64,000 nucleotides of DNA from Rhodoferax sp. (lineage in GTDB: Bacteria > Pseudomonadota > Gammaproteobacteria > Burkholderiales > Burkholderiaceae_C), in NCBI RefSeq assembly GCF_028689295.1, contig NZ_JAQTWL010000001.1:248001-312000 (forward strand). Reading direction: 5' to 3'. The notes below the pieces were generated by a model. The model had not been told where the DNA came from. It did not search any database and saw only the letters and a list, made by a program, of their open reading frames with translations. Below are positions 29,043 to 38,077 of this stretch, piece by piece. How positions within the stretch are numbered: the stretch's first letter is position 1; each line of letters opens with the position of its first letter. The translations under genes were made by a program, and so were the position numbers.

Positions 29043-30128
29043 ATGACACAACAAAAAAAGATCATCGTTTTTCTGCTGGCAGCCGTGGGCTTGCTGGTGC
29101 TGCCGCTGGTGTTGCAGGGTTTTGGCAACGCCTGGGTGCGCATTGCCGACATGGCGCTGCTGTACGTGTTGTTGGCGCTCGGGCTGAACATCGTGGTGGG
29201 CTACGCGGGTTTGCTCGACCTCGGCTACGTGGCATTTTTTGCCATTGGTGCCTACATGTACGCGCTGCTGGCCTCGCCCCACCTGATCGAGACCTTTCCG
29301 GCCATTGCTGCCATGTTCCCCGATGGCCTGCATTTGCCGATCTGGCTGGTGATCCCGGTGGCGGCTGGCCTGGCAGGCCTGTTCGGGGTGTTGCTGGGGG
29401 CGCCCACCTTGCGCTTGCGGGGTGACTATCTGGCCATCGTGACGCTGGGTTTTGGTGAAATCATTCGCGTTTTCATGAATAACCTGGACCAGCCCGTCAA
29501 CATCACCAACGGCCCCAAGGGCTTGGGCCAAATTGACTCCTTGAGTTTCTTCGGTCTGAGCATGGGCAAGAAAGTGGTAGTGGCAGGTTTTGAGGTGGCC
29601 TCGGTCTCGCTTTACTACTACCTGTTTCTGGCGCTGGTGGTGTTCAGTGTGATCATTTCGCACCGCTTGCAGTTGTCACGGGTAGGCCGCGCCTGGATGG
29701 CCATTCGCGAAGACGAAATTGCCGCCAAGGCGATGGGCATCAATACCCGCAACATGAAGTTGTTGGCGTTTGGCATGGGCGCCACTTTTGGTGGTGTTTC
29801 GGGCGCCATGTTCGCGTCGTTCCAGGGCTTCATCTCGCCCGAGTCCTTCAGTTTGATGGAGTCCATCATGATTGTGGCGATGGTGGTGCTGGGCGGTATT
29901 GGCCATCTGCCGGGGGTGGTGCTGGGTGCGGTGGCGCTGTCGGCCTTGCCAGAAGTGCTGCGCTATGTGGCGGGCCCATTGCAGAACCTGACCGATGGGC
30001 GGCTCGATGCCTCCATCCTGCGTCAGTTGTTGATTGCGCTGGCCATGATCATCGTGATGTTGCTGCGTCCGCGTGGCTTGTGGCCGTCGCCTGAACACGG
30101 CAAATCCCTGCAAACGACCAAGCCCTGA
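29043..30128 (+). CDS. livM: Branched-chain amino-acid type ABC transporter permease (LivM-like)
   Basis: A 361-residue inner-membrane permease partnering LivH. The family segments VLLALGLNIVVGYAGLLDLGYVAFFAIGAY (about residues 40-70, given in outline) and MESIMIVAMVVLGGIGHLPGVVLGA (about residue 280) are intact. The GAPTLRLRGDYLAIVTLGFGEIIR block is also typical. It is separated from livH by the repeat element, and livG follows after 70 bases. Confidence 0.93.
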   Translation: MTQQKKIIVFLLAAVGLLVLPLVLQGFGNAWVRIADMALLYVLLALGLNIVVGYAGLLDLGYVAFFAIGAYMYALLASPHLIETFPAIAAMFPDGLHLPIWLVIPVAAGLAGLFGVLLGAPTLRLRGDYLAIVTLGFGEIIRVFMNNLDQPVNITNGPKGLGQIDSLSFFGLSMGKKVVVAGFEVASVSLYYYLFLALVVFSVIISHRLQLSRVGRAWMAIREDEIAAKAMGINTRNMKLLAFGMGATFGGVSGAMFASFQGFISPESFSLMESIMIVAMVVLGGIGHLPGVVLGAVALSALPEVLRYVAGPLQNLTDGRLDASILRQLLIALAMIIVMLLRPRGLWPSPEHGKSLQTTKP

Positions 30129-30198
30129 CGTGCTGCTATTACCGAACAACGCACGCCAAGGGCACGCCCGGGCGGGGCACTACTGAAGAAGGATTCAC

Positions 30199-30969
30199 AT
30201 GACAGACACCGTACTCAATGTGGCCGGCGTTTCCAAGCGCTTTGGCGGCCTGCAGGCCTTGAGCGATGTGGGTATTTTGATCAAGCGCGGCCAGGTCTAT
30301 GGCCTGATCGGTCCCAACGGCGCCGGAAAAACCACTTTTTTCAACGTGCTCACCGGCTTGTACACGCCCGATACCGGAACCTTCGAGCTGGCCGGCAAGC
30401 CCTATCGGCCCACCGCCGTGCATGAAGTGGCCAAGGCCGGCATTGCCCGCACCTTTCAGAACATCCGCCTGTTTGCCGAAATGACGGCCCTTGAGAACGT
30501 CATGGTGGGCCGCCATGTGCGCACTCACTCCGGCTTGCTGGGCGCGGTGTTTCGCACCCCCGGTTTCAAGGTAGAAGAAGCCGCCATTACCGAGCGCGCG
30601 CAAGAGCTGCTGGACTACGTCGGCATTGGCAAACTGGCCGACTTCAAAGCCCGCACCCTGAGCTATGGCGACCAGCGCCGCCTGGAGATCGCGCGCGCCC
30701 TGGCGACCGACCCGCAATTGATCGCACTCGATGAGCCCGCCGCCGGAATGAACAGCACCGAGAAGGTGATGCTGCGCGAGTTGATCGACAAAATTCGCAA
30801 CGACAACCGCACCATCCTGCTGATCGAGCACGACGTGAAACTGGTGATGGGCCTGTGCGACCGTGTCACCGTGCTCGACTACGGCAAGCAAATTGCCGAG
30901 GGTACGCCGGCCGATGTGCAGCGCAACGACAAAGTGATTGAAGCCTACCTTGGCACCGGAGGACACTGA
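30199..30969 (+). CDS. livG: ABC transporter ATP-binding protein (LivG-like)
   Basis: A 256-residue ATPase energising the LivHM permease. Walker A is GPNGAGKTTFFN near residue 43, the signature is LSYGDQRRLEIARAL near residue 156, and Walker B is LIALDEPAAGMN. The C-terminal extension ending NDKVIEAYLGTGGH is typical of LivG. GAAGGA precedes the ATG. The second ATPase gene starts 1 base after this stop. Confidence 0.95.
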   Translation: MTDTVLNVAGVSKRFGGLQALSDVGILIKRGQVYGLIGPNGAGKTTFFNVLTGLYTPDTGTFELAGKPYRPTAVHEVAKAGIARTFQNIRLFAEMTALENVMVGRHVRTHSGLLGAVFRTPGFKVEEAAITERAQELLDYVGIGKLADFKARTLSYGDQRRLEIARALATDPQLIALDEPAAGMNSTEKVMLRELIDKIRNDNRTILLIEHDVKLVMGLCDRVTVLDYGKQIAEGTPADVQRNDKVIEAYLGTGGH

Positions 30970-30970
30970 C

Positions 30971-31687
30971 ATGGCCGAAGTTTTATTGAAAGTCAAAGGC
31001 CTCAAAGTGGCCTATGGCGGCATCCAGGCCGTCAAAGGGGTCGATTTTGAGGTGCGCTCGGGGGAACTCGTGTCCTTGATCGGCTCCAATGGCGCTGGCA
31101 AAACCACCACCATGAAAGCCATTACCGGATCGCTGCCCATTAACGATGGCGACATCGAGTACCTGGGCAAGAGCATCCGTGGCCAGGGTCCCTGGGATCT
31201 GGTCAAGCAGGGCCTGGCCATGGTGCCCGAAGGCCGGGGCGTCTTCACCCGCATGACGATCATCGAAAACCTGCAGATGGGCGCTTACATTCGTAATGAC
31301 AAAGCCGAGATTTTGCAGGACGTTGACAAGGTGTTCACCATCTTCCCGCGCCTCAAGGAGCGCAAGGACCAGTTGGCCGGCACCATGAGCGGTGGCGAGC
31401 AGCAAATGCTGGCCATGGGCCGCGCCCTGATGAGTCGCCCCAAGGTGCTGCTGCTTGATGAGCCTTCCATGGGTCTGGCACCCATCATGGTGGACAAGAT
31501 TTTTGAAGTGGTGCGCGACGTCTATGCCCAAGGGGTCACCATTTTGCTGGTGGAGCAAAACGCCAGCCGCGCGCTGGCCATTGCCGACCGCGGTTACGTC
31601 ATGGACTCGGGCCTGATCACCATGACCGGTGACGCCAAAACCATGCTTCATGACCCCAAGGTTCGGGCGGCTTACCTGGGTGAGTGA
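30971..31687 (+). CDS. livF: ABC transporter ATP-binding protein (LivF-like)
   Basis: A 238-residue ATPase, partner of LivG. Walker A is GSNGAGKTTTMK near residue 40, the signature MSGGEQQMLAMGRAL near residue 140, and the C-terminus HDPKVRAAYLGE is the LivF hallmark. The ATG at 30971, with GGAGG just upstream, is preferred to an ATG 33 bases earlier that lies inside livG. Confidence 0.95.
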   Translation: MAEVLLKVKGLKVAYGGIQAVKGVDFEVRSGELVSLIGSNGAGKTTTMKAITGSLPINDGDIEYLGKSIRGQGPWDLVKQGLAMVPEGRGVFTRMTIIENLQMGAYIRNDKAEILQDVDKVFTIFPRLKERKDQLAGTMSGGEQQMLAMGRALMSRPKVLLLDEPSMGLAPIMVDKIFEVVRDVYAQGVTILLVEQNASRALAIADRGYVMDSGLITMTGDAKTMLHDPKVRAAYLGE

Positions 31688-31816
31688 GTCTGACGATGAG
31701 TCATTGAGGTTTTGTTGTGTCATGTCAGGATCACGAAACCGGCTGTCGGCAGGTTTTTTCATATTAGTTGATATTGCTCAAGCTTTGGAGGGGTCAGTCG
31801 CTGCAAAGTAGCGGTC

Positions 31817-32446
31817 ATGTTTACCGTCAACACCATTGATCCCAGCGCTCAGCCTCTCAATATTGCGCGCGGGCAGCGCCTGCTGCAGCGTGGTGTCGAA
31901 CCCGTCCAGGTCAGTTACATTGAAAACGGGCGTGTTGCGCTGGGCGTCCTGGAAAATGGCGTGATGGAACATCAGATAGGCGTGCTTGAAGGTCCCTGCT
32001 GGCTCGATACCAGTTCAGCTGTGCTTAACTTGCCCCATTTGGTGGATGCTGTGGCTGATACCCCGGTTGACATGCGCCAGGTCAACATGGCGGCTTTTCG
32101 TAAAGCCATTGCCCATTTGTCTGAATCGGCTCAAGCGGTGTTGACCGATGTGGCCATGGCGCACCGCCGCCAAACCGAATTTGCCGTGAGCCGACTGGCC
32201 AAGGATGCCGAGGCGCGTTGCGCCGAATGGCTGCTGAGCCACGCCCAGTCCGGCGCCCAAGGCCAGATGGCGGTTGAATTGCACCAGCGCAAGCGCAGCA
32301 TTGCGGTGCAACTGGGCATCGCCCCCGAGACTTTCTCGCGCGTGCTGCGCCATTTGCGCGAGCAAAGCCTGATCAGCGGCTCGGGTCGGGTGCTCAACCT
32401 GGTGAACCCCAACGCACTGCGCTCACTCGCTGGCGTTCAAGTTTGA
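31817..32446 (+). CDS. Crp/Fnr-family transcription regulator
   Basis: A 209-residue regulator. The N-terminal part (residues 10-120) is a short cyclic-nucleotide-binding-like beta-roll, with LNIARGQRLLQRGVEPVQVSYIENG, but it lacks the cAMP-binding Arg-Ser-Ala motif and the FNR cysteines. The C-terminal helix-turn-helix (residues 140-200) has KRSIAVQLGIAPETFSRVLRHLREQSLI, typical of Crp/Fnr proteins. The effector is unknown. It lies 130 bases after livF on the same strand and may regulate the transporter or the convergent xanthine dehydrogenase genes. Confidence 0.88.
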   Translation: MFTVNTIDPSAQPLNIARGQRLLQRGVEPVQVSYIENGRVALGVLENGVMEHQIGVLEGPCWLDTSSAVLNLPHLVDAVADTPVDMRQVNMAAFRKAIAHLSESAQAVLTDVAMAHRRQTEFAVSRLAKDAEARCAEWLLSHAQSGAQGQMAVELHQRKRSIAVQLGIAPETFSRVLRHLREQSLISGSGRVLNLVNPNALRSLAGVQV

Positions 32447-32503
32447 GACCTTGCGGGTCAGACCACTCGCGCCGCGACGTGCTCTGACCCCAACTGATTA
32501 AGC
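32444..32503 (+). repeat. Stop-codon-linked hairpin repeat, copy 3
   Basis: The element starts at the TGA of the Crp/Fnr gene. The arms GGGTCAGACCAC (32455-32466) and GTGCTCTGACCC (32479-32490) pair at 11 of 12 positions, and CAACTGATTAAGC follows. It fills the gap between the convergent regulator and xdhB genes, where it may also end transcription. Related copies are at 19545-19592 and 28969-29035. Confidence 0.75.
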
Positions 32504-34807
32504 TTGCAGCGCCCACAACACCCGCTCGGCCGTGGCGGGTGCATGCAGTCGAACCGTTTTCCCGTCACCACACCCCTGAGCAACAGCCTCTCGCAGCGCC
32601 TCGAACACGCTGATGGCGAGCATGAAAGGCGGTTCGCCCACCGCCTTGGAGCCGAACACGTTGTCCTCGGGGTTGGGCTCGGGCCATAAATCGACCTTGA
32701 AATGCGCTGGCACATCGCCGGCCGTGGGTATCTTGTAGGTGCTGGGCGCATGTGTGGTGAGCAAACCCTGGTCGTTCCACACCAGTTCTTCCGACGTGAG
32801 CCAGCCCATGCCCTGCACAAAACCGCCTTCGATCTGACCAATGTCGATAGCCGGATTGATGGAGCGGCCGACATCGTGCAGGATGTCCACTTTCAACACA
32901 CGGCTCTCGCCGGTCAAGGTGTCGATGGCCACCTCTGAACACGCCGCGCCATAGGCAAAGTAATAAAACGGCCTCCCGCTCAGGGTGGTTTTGTCGTAAT
33001 GGATTTTGGGCGTGCGGTAAAAACCGTCACTCCATAGCTGGATGCGGTTGGCGTAAGCCAATGCCACCACGTCCTTGAAACTGCGCGTGGTTTTGGGCGT
33101 AATGACCTGGCTTGCGGCAAATTGCACCGCGCCGGCGCCCACGCCGTCGAGGCCGCTCACAAACGCCGCCAGGTTGTCGCGCACATGGCGCGCGGCAAAC
33201 TGGGCCGCGCGGCCGTTGAGGTCGGTGCCGGCCGAGGCGGCGGTGGCCGACGCGTTGGGGACCTTGCTGGTGTCGCTGGCGCTGCCCCGCACGCTTGAGA
33301 GCAATACGCCCAACTCGTCGGCCACGAGTTGGGCCACTTTGGTGTGCAGACCTTGCCCCATTTCGGTGCCGCCATGGTTGACCAAGACGCTGCCGTCCAG
33401 ATAGACATGCACCAAAGCCCCGGCCTGGTTGAACAACGTGGCGGTGAAGCTGATGCCAAATTTGACCGGTGTCAGGGCGATGCCGCGCTTGATCACCGCG
33501 CTGTTCTGGTTCCAGCTGGCAATGGCTTCGCGGCGCTGCTTGTAGTTAGCGGTCAGCGCGAGTTGTGAGATCAGGGGTTGCAGGATGTTGCCTTCGACCG
33601 TCATGCCGTAGTGGGTGGTGTTGCGTTTTGCCTCATCGCTGTACAAGTTGCGTTGCCGCACGGCGAGCGGATCCAACCCCAGATGGCGCGCGATGTCGCC
33701 CAAAATAGCCTCGGTCACGATCATGCCCTGCGGTCCGCCAAAGCCGCGGAAGGCTGTGTGGCTCTGGGTGTTGAGCTTGCAGCGGTACGAAGTGATCTCG
33801 ACGTCCTGCAAAAAGTAGGCGTTGTCGGCATGAAAAATGGCGCGGTCCGCCACCGGCCCCGACAAATCGGCGCTGAAGCCGCAGTGCGCCAGCATCTTCA
33901 GTTGCAAGCCGCACAGCCTGCCACTGTCGTCAAACCCCACGCGGTAGTCGTAGCTGAACGGATGGCGCTTGCCGGTGATGAGAAAGTCATCATCGCGGTC
34001 GAGCCGCAGCTTCACGGGGCGCTGCAACTTGTGCGCTGCCAGCGCCGCCCACACGGCCAGATGCCCCGCCTGTGTTTCCTTGCCGCCAAAGCCGCCGCCC
34101 ATGCGCCGGCACTGCACCGTGACCGCGTGGTTGTCGATGCCAAGGGCATGGGCCACCCAGTGCTGCACCTCGCCGGGGTGTTGGGTGCTGCTGTGAATCA
34201 GCCACTGGTTTTGTTCCTGCGGCAACGCATAAGCCACCTGGCCTTCCAGGTAAAAGTGCTCCTGGCCGCCAACTTCCAGCGTGCCCTGCAGGGTGTGTGG
34301 TGCGCATGCCAGGGCCTTGTCCGCATCGCCCCGGCGCACGGTCACCGGTGGCAGCACAAAACTTTGCGCCTTGAGCGCTGCGCGCACGTCCACGATCGCG
34401 GGCAGCGGCTCAATCTGCGGCACCACCAGACGCGCCGCACGGCGTGCCAGCATCACGCTTTCGGCCACCACCAGGCCAATCACCTGGCCGACGTGCTGTA
34501 CCGTGTCCTGCGCAAACACCGGTTCATCGCCGGCAAGGGCGGCCAGCACCTTGCTGCCCGGCACATCTGCGGCGAGCAGCACGGCGTGCACACCGGTCAG
34601 GGTCAGCGCGGCCTGCGTGTTCACACCGAGCAAGTGGCCGTGGGCCACCCTGGACAGCACGGGTGCGGCGTACAGCGTGCCGCGCAGTTCCGGGATGTCG
34701 TCGATGTAGGTCGCGGCACCGGCAATTTGTGCCGCTGCGCTCTCGTGCGGATGCGGCTGGCCACTGGCCATAGGCGATTCTGCGTTCTGGGGCAGGGCGG
34801 TGTTCAT
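32498..34807 (-). CDS. xdhB: Xanthine dehydrogenase, molybdopterin-binding subunit
   Basis: A 769-residue large subunit holding the Mo cofactor; it oxidises hypoxanthine and xanthine to urate. The family segments GAATYIDDIPE, VQCRRMGGGFGGKETQAGH and AFRGFGGPQGMIVTEAI are present. The Mo/substrate-site loop near residue 500 (NHGGTEMGQGLHTKVAQL) and EGGFVQGMGWLTSEELVW follow. ATG 34807 overlaps the xdhA stop as ATGA. A longer open frame upstream overlaps xdhA and is not used. No xdhC, usual for Mo-cofactor insertion, lies next to it. Confidence 0.95.
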   Translation of the reverse strand: MNTALPQNAESPMASGQPHPHESAAAQIAGAATYIDDIPELRGTLYAAPVLSRVAHGHLLGVNTQAALTLTGVHAVLLAADVPGSKVLAALAGDEPVFAQDTVQHVGQVIGLVVAESVMLARRAARLVVPQIEPLPAIVDVRAALKAQSFVLPPVTVRRGDADKALACAPHTLQGTLEVGGQEHFYLEGQVAYALPQEQNQWLIHSSTQHPGEVQHWVAHALGIDNHAVTVQCRRMGGGFGGKETQAGHLAVWAALAAHKLQRPVKLRLDRDDDFLITGKRHPFSYDYRVGFDDSGRLCGLQLKMLAHCGFSADLSGPVADRAIFHADNAYFLQDVEITSYRCKLNTQSHTAFRGFGGPQGMIVTEAILGDIARHLGLDPLAVRQRNLYSDEAKRNTTHYGMTVEGNILQPLISQLALTANYKQRREAIASWNQNSAVIKRGIALTPVKFGISFTATLFNQAGALVHVYLDGSVLVNHGGTEMGQGLHTKVAQLVADELGVLLSSVRGSASDTSKVPNASATAASAGTDLNGRAAQFAARHVRDNLAAFVSGLDGVGAGAVQFAASQVITPKTTRSFKDVVALAYANRIQLWSDGFYRTPKIHYDKTTLSGRPFYYFAYGAACSEVAIDTLTGESRVLKVDILHDVGRSINPAIDIGQIEGGFVQGMGWLTSEELVWNDQGLLTTHAPSTYKIPTAGDVPAHFKVDLWPEPNPEDNVFGSKAVGEPPFMLAISVFEALREAVAQGCGDGKTVRLHAPATAERVLWALQA

Positions 34808-36270
34808 GCATTTTCCCCTGCCAATGTCAGGGCAGCCAGGCTGACCTCTGCCGCCCCCTGGTTCTCCAACCAGAAACGCTGCAGCAGGTTGCCCAGCACT
34901 TGCGTGCGGTAGGCGGCGCTGGCGCGCATGTCCGAGATCGGCTGAAACTCGCTGCGCAGACAAGCTTTTGCCTCATTGACGACGTCTTGTGTCCAGGCCT
35001 GACCCGTCAGCGCAGCCTCGGTTTGCCGTGCGCGCACCGGGGTGGCCGCCACACCACCGACGCCGATCGAAGCCTGTGTGACGCGGCCGTCATGCACTTG
35101 CAGCTTGATCGCCAGACAGACGGCGGAAATGTCGTCTTCGGTGCGTTTGGAAACCTTGTACGCCCCCAGCCATTCATCAGTCTGTGGCAGCGGCACGCGA
35201 ACAAAGGCCAGCACCTCGTCGGCCGCCATGACGTTTTTGCGGTAACCGGTGTAGAGGGCCTCCAGCGGCAACTCACGCTGGCCGCGCAGACTCATCAGCA
35301 CCACGCTGGCGCGCAGCGCGATCAGCAGCGGCATGCTGTCGCCAATCGGCGAGCCGTTGGCAATATTGCCGCCCAGGGTGCCGGCGTTGCGCACCGGCAG
35401 GCCGGCAAAGCGACTGAAAAAGGCGTGCAGTTGCGGCCGATCCAATTCGAGCGCGGCGAAGGCGTCGTTCAGGCTGACCGCAGTGCCGATAACGGTGTGG
35501 CCGTCTTGCACCGTGATGGTCTTGAGTTCCGCCACCCGCGTCAGATCGAGCACCTGCGCAAACTCCATGTGCAGCTTGTTGACCCACAGACCCACATCGG
35601 TGCAACCTGCCACCAGTTGTGCCTGCGGCCGGGCGGCCCGGGCAGCCAGCAGCGCATCCAGACGGGTTGGCGCGTCGTAAGAACAGGCGGCTTCCCAACT
35701 TCGGTTCGCTGGCGCGATGGACGCCAACTGCCGGCGCAAGCGAGTCTCGTCCAGGTACACGCGGGGCAGGGCGCCCATCTGCTCGGCGGCATCGAGAATG
35801 GGCCGGTAACCGGTGCAGCGGCACAGGTTGCCCGACAGCGCCTCCTGCGCCTCGGTGCGGCTCACGGGTTGGTCCTGCAAAACCCGGTTCTGGTACAGGC
35901 CAAACAGGCTCATGGCAAAGCCCGGGGTGCAAAAGCCGCATTGGCTGGCGTGGCACTGGTGCAGTGCCTGCTGCACCGGGTGCGCCGTGCCGTCCACGGC
36001 GGCCAGTTCGGCAGCGGTCCAGAGTGCCATGCCGTTGATGGCGTGCGCCATTTTGATGCAACTGTTGACAGCGCGGTAGCTGATCTGATCGTCCTGCAAG
36101 TCCGCCAGCACCACGGTGCAGGCACCACAGTCGCCTTCGTTGCAGCCTTCCTTGGTGGCGCTGTGCGCCAGGTCTTCGCGCAGTAGTTGCAGCAGCGTGC
36201 GGGTGGGCGCGATGTTGTGCATCGTGACGATCTCGCCGCGCCAGACAAATTGCAGGATGGGTGGGTTCAT
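34804..36270 (-). CDS. xdhA: Xanthine dehydrogenase, FeS/FAD subunit
   Basis: A 488-residue small subunit carrying electrons from the Mo site to NAD. The plant-type 2Fe-2S cluster is bound by Cys43, Cys48 and Cys51 (GCNEGDCGACTVV). The second cluster lies in CGFCTPGF and CRCTGYRPI near residues 110-150. The FAD domain (residues 190-480) has AGCTDVGLWVNK and RNAGTLGGNIANGSPIGDS. It is transcribed away from the ABC transporter operon and towards xdhB. Confidence 0.95.
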   Translation of the reverse strand: MNPPILQFVWRGEIVTMHNIAPTRTLLQLLREDLAHSATKEGCNEGDCGACTVVLADLQDDQISYRAVNSCIKMAHAINGMALWTAAELAAVDGTAHPVQQALHQCHASQCGFCTPGFAMSLFGLYQNRVLQDQPVSRTEAQEALSGNLCRCTGYRPILDAAEQMGALPRVYLDETRLRRQLASIAPANRSWEAACSYDAPTRLDALLAARAARPQAQLVAGCTDVGLWVNKLHMEFAQVLDLTRVAELKTITVQDGHTVIGTAVSLNDAFAALELDRPQLHAFFSRFAGLPVRNAGTLGGNIANGSPIGDSMPLLIALRASVVLMSLRGQRELPLEALYTGYRKNVMAADEVLAFVRVPLPQTDEWLGAYKVSKRTEDDISAVCLAIKLQVHDGRVTQASIGVGGVAATPVRARQTEAALTGQAWTQDVVNEAKACLRSEFQPISDMRASAAYRTQVLGNLLQRFWLENQGAAEVSLAALTLAGENA

Positions 36271-36484
36271 TTAGGCACTCGCAGGCTAGGGTGGATGGTG
36301 ATCCGTGGCACCACGGTCATAAGCATAGAGCAAATGTCGTACCCGATCACCATGCCGTGGCAGCGATGTGGCATTGATCTTGCGAGTTTTTTCTGACTTC
36401 ATTGCGACCCGCCAAGACCGAAATCCAGATTCCATTGCATTTTGCTGGTAAAAACAGCACCTGACTCAACTGACCCATTTGTTC
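36271..36484. other. Divergent control region xdhAB / BMP transporter
   Basis: About 210 bases between divergent xdhA and the ABC ATPase gene, so promoters for both must lie here. I cannot assign -35/-10 boxes with confidence, and I see no strong palindrome. Two purine-linked operons sharing it suggests common regulation. Confidence 0.4.
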
Positions 36485-38077
36485 ATGACCACGCCCCGTC
36501 TTCAACTCACCGGCATCACCAAGCGCTACCCAGGCGTGGTGGCCAACAGCGACGTGAGCCTGACGGTGATGCCCGGGGAAACCCATGCGGTGCTGGGTGA
36601 AAACGGCGCTGGCAAATCGACCCTGATGAAAATCATCTTCGGCGCGGTCAAGCCCGATGCCGGTGAGGTCAGGATCAACGGCCAGCTCATGCAGATCCGC
36701 AACCCCAAGGACGCGCGAGCCAACGGCATCAGCATGGTGTTTCAGCATTTCAATTTGTTCGACACCCTGACCGTGGCCGAAAACGTCTGGCTCGGCCTGG
36801 CGCGCAGTTCGCTGGATCAGGTCACCGCCAGCATCGTGGCCAAGGCCACCGAGTACGGCCTCGACATCGACCCGGCGCGCCCGGTGCACACCCTGAGCGT
36901 GGGCGAGATGCAGCGCGTTGAAATCATCCGTGCCCTGCTGACGCGCCCGGAGTTGCTCATTCTGGACGAGCCCACGTCGGTGCTGACGCCGCAGGCGGTC
37001 GAAAAGCTCTTCGTGGTACTGAAAAAGCTGGCCAGCGAGGGCTGCAGCATTTTGTATATCAGCCACAAACTGCATGAAATCCGCGAGCTGTGTAATGCCT
37101 GCACCGTGTTGCGCGCCGGCAAGGTCACCGGTGTCTGCGATCCATCGCAGGAGTCCAATGCGTCCTTGTCACGCATGATGATCGGTGCCGAACCGCCGCA
37201 ACTGCAGCATCGCCCGCAAAAGGCTGGTACCGTGGTGCTGGACGTGAAAGGACTCAGCCTGTCGCGTGAGGACCAGTTTGGCGTTGAACTCGAGGGTATT
37301 GACCTGCAGGTGTGCGCCGGTGAAGTGGTGGGCATTGCCGGTGTCTCCGGCAATGGTCAAAAAGAGTTGATGGTCGCCTTGTCGGGCGAAGACTGCCGCG
37401 CCCCCAAGGGCAGCATTCATATGGGCGAGACCGATGTGTCGACCCTGCACCCGGGTGAGCGCCGCAAGCTGGGCCTGCACTTTGTGCCCGAAGAGCGGCT
37501 CGGACGCGGTGCCGTGCCTACCCTGAGCCTGGCGCACAACCTGCTGTTGACGCGCACCGAAGCCATCTCCTTGCCAAAATTTGCCGGCGGCTGGATCAAG
37601 GTACGCGCGCTGGAGCAACATGCTGCGCAAATCATCAGTGATTTCAACGTCAAGGCCGGTGGCCCGCGCGCGCTGGCACGCTCGCTGTCGGGTGGCAACC
37701 TGCAAAAGTTCATTGTCGGCCGGGAGATCGATGCTCAGCCCAAACTGTTCATCGTGTCGCAGCCGACCTGGGGTGTCGATGTGGGGGCGTCAGCGCAAAT
37801 CCGGGCTGCCATTCTGGCGCTACGCGATGCTGGCTGCGCGGTGCTGGTGGTGAGCGAGGAACTCGACGAGTTGTTCGAGGTGAGCGACCGGCTGCACGTG
37901 ATTGCCAAGGGCAGCTTGTCGCCATCGGTGCCGGTGGCCGAGGCCACAGTCGAAAAAATAGGCGAATGGATGAGCGGCCTGTGGGACTTTGATGTGCAAC
38001 AGCATCTGGCCGCGCTCGAAGCGTTTGTCGCCAATGCTGCGGCCAGCCAGCCGGGAGCGATGCATGCTCAAGCTTGA
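36485..38077 (+). CDS. BMP-type (purine/nucleoside) ABC transporter, duplicated ATPase
   Basis: A 530-residue protein with two ABC domains, as in YufO/NupO- and Mgl/Rbs-type ATPases. The first Walker A is GENGAGKSTLMK near residue 40 and the first signature LSVGEMQRVEIIRALL. The second half has GVSGNGQKELMVAL in the Walker A position and LSGGNLQKFIVGREI as signature; its P-loop is degenerate (no GKS/T), so only the first site is likely to hydrolyse ATP, as is common in this family. ATG 36485 was chosen over TTG 36479. It overlaps the first permease by 14 bases. Confidence 0.92.
   Translation: MTTPRLQLTGITKRYPGVVANSDVSLTVMPGETHAVLGENGAGKSTLMKIIFGAVKPDAGEVRINGQLMQIRNPKDARANGISMVFQHFNLFDTLTVAENVWLGLARSSLDQVTASIVAKATEYGLDIDPARPVHTLSVGEMQRVEIIRALLTRPELLILDEPTSVLTPQAVEKLFVVLKKLASEGCSILYISHKLHEIRELCNACTVLRAGKVTGVCDPSQESNASLSRMMIGAEPPQLQHRPQKAGTVVLDVKGLSLSREDQFGVELEGIDLQVCAGEVVGIAGVSGNGQKELMVALSGEDCRAPKGSIHMGETDVSTLHPGERRKLGLHFVPEERLGRGAVPTLSLAHNLLLTRTEAISLPKFAGGWIKVRALEQHAAQIISDFNVKAGGPRALARSLSGGNLQKFIVGREIDAQPKLFIVSQPTWGVDVGASAQIRAAILALRDAGCAVLVVSEELDELFEVSDRLHVIAKGSLSPSVPVAEATVEKIGEWMSGLWDFDVQQHLAALEAFVANAAASQPGAMHAQA

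Noticed and set aside
31690-31765. Terminator after livF
   Set aside because: A T-run at about 31757-31762 follows a weak stem with mismatches; pairing is too poor to call.
33578-34912. Long plus-strand open frame opposite xdhB and xdhA
   Set aside because: It is the complement of clearly conserved xanthine dehydrogenase sequence; the translation is His/Arg/Gly-rich without any domain.
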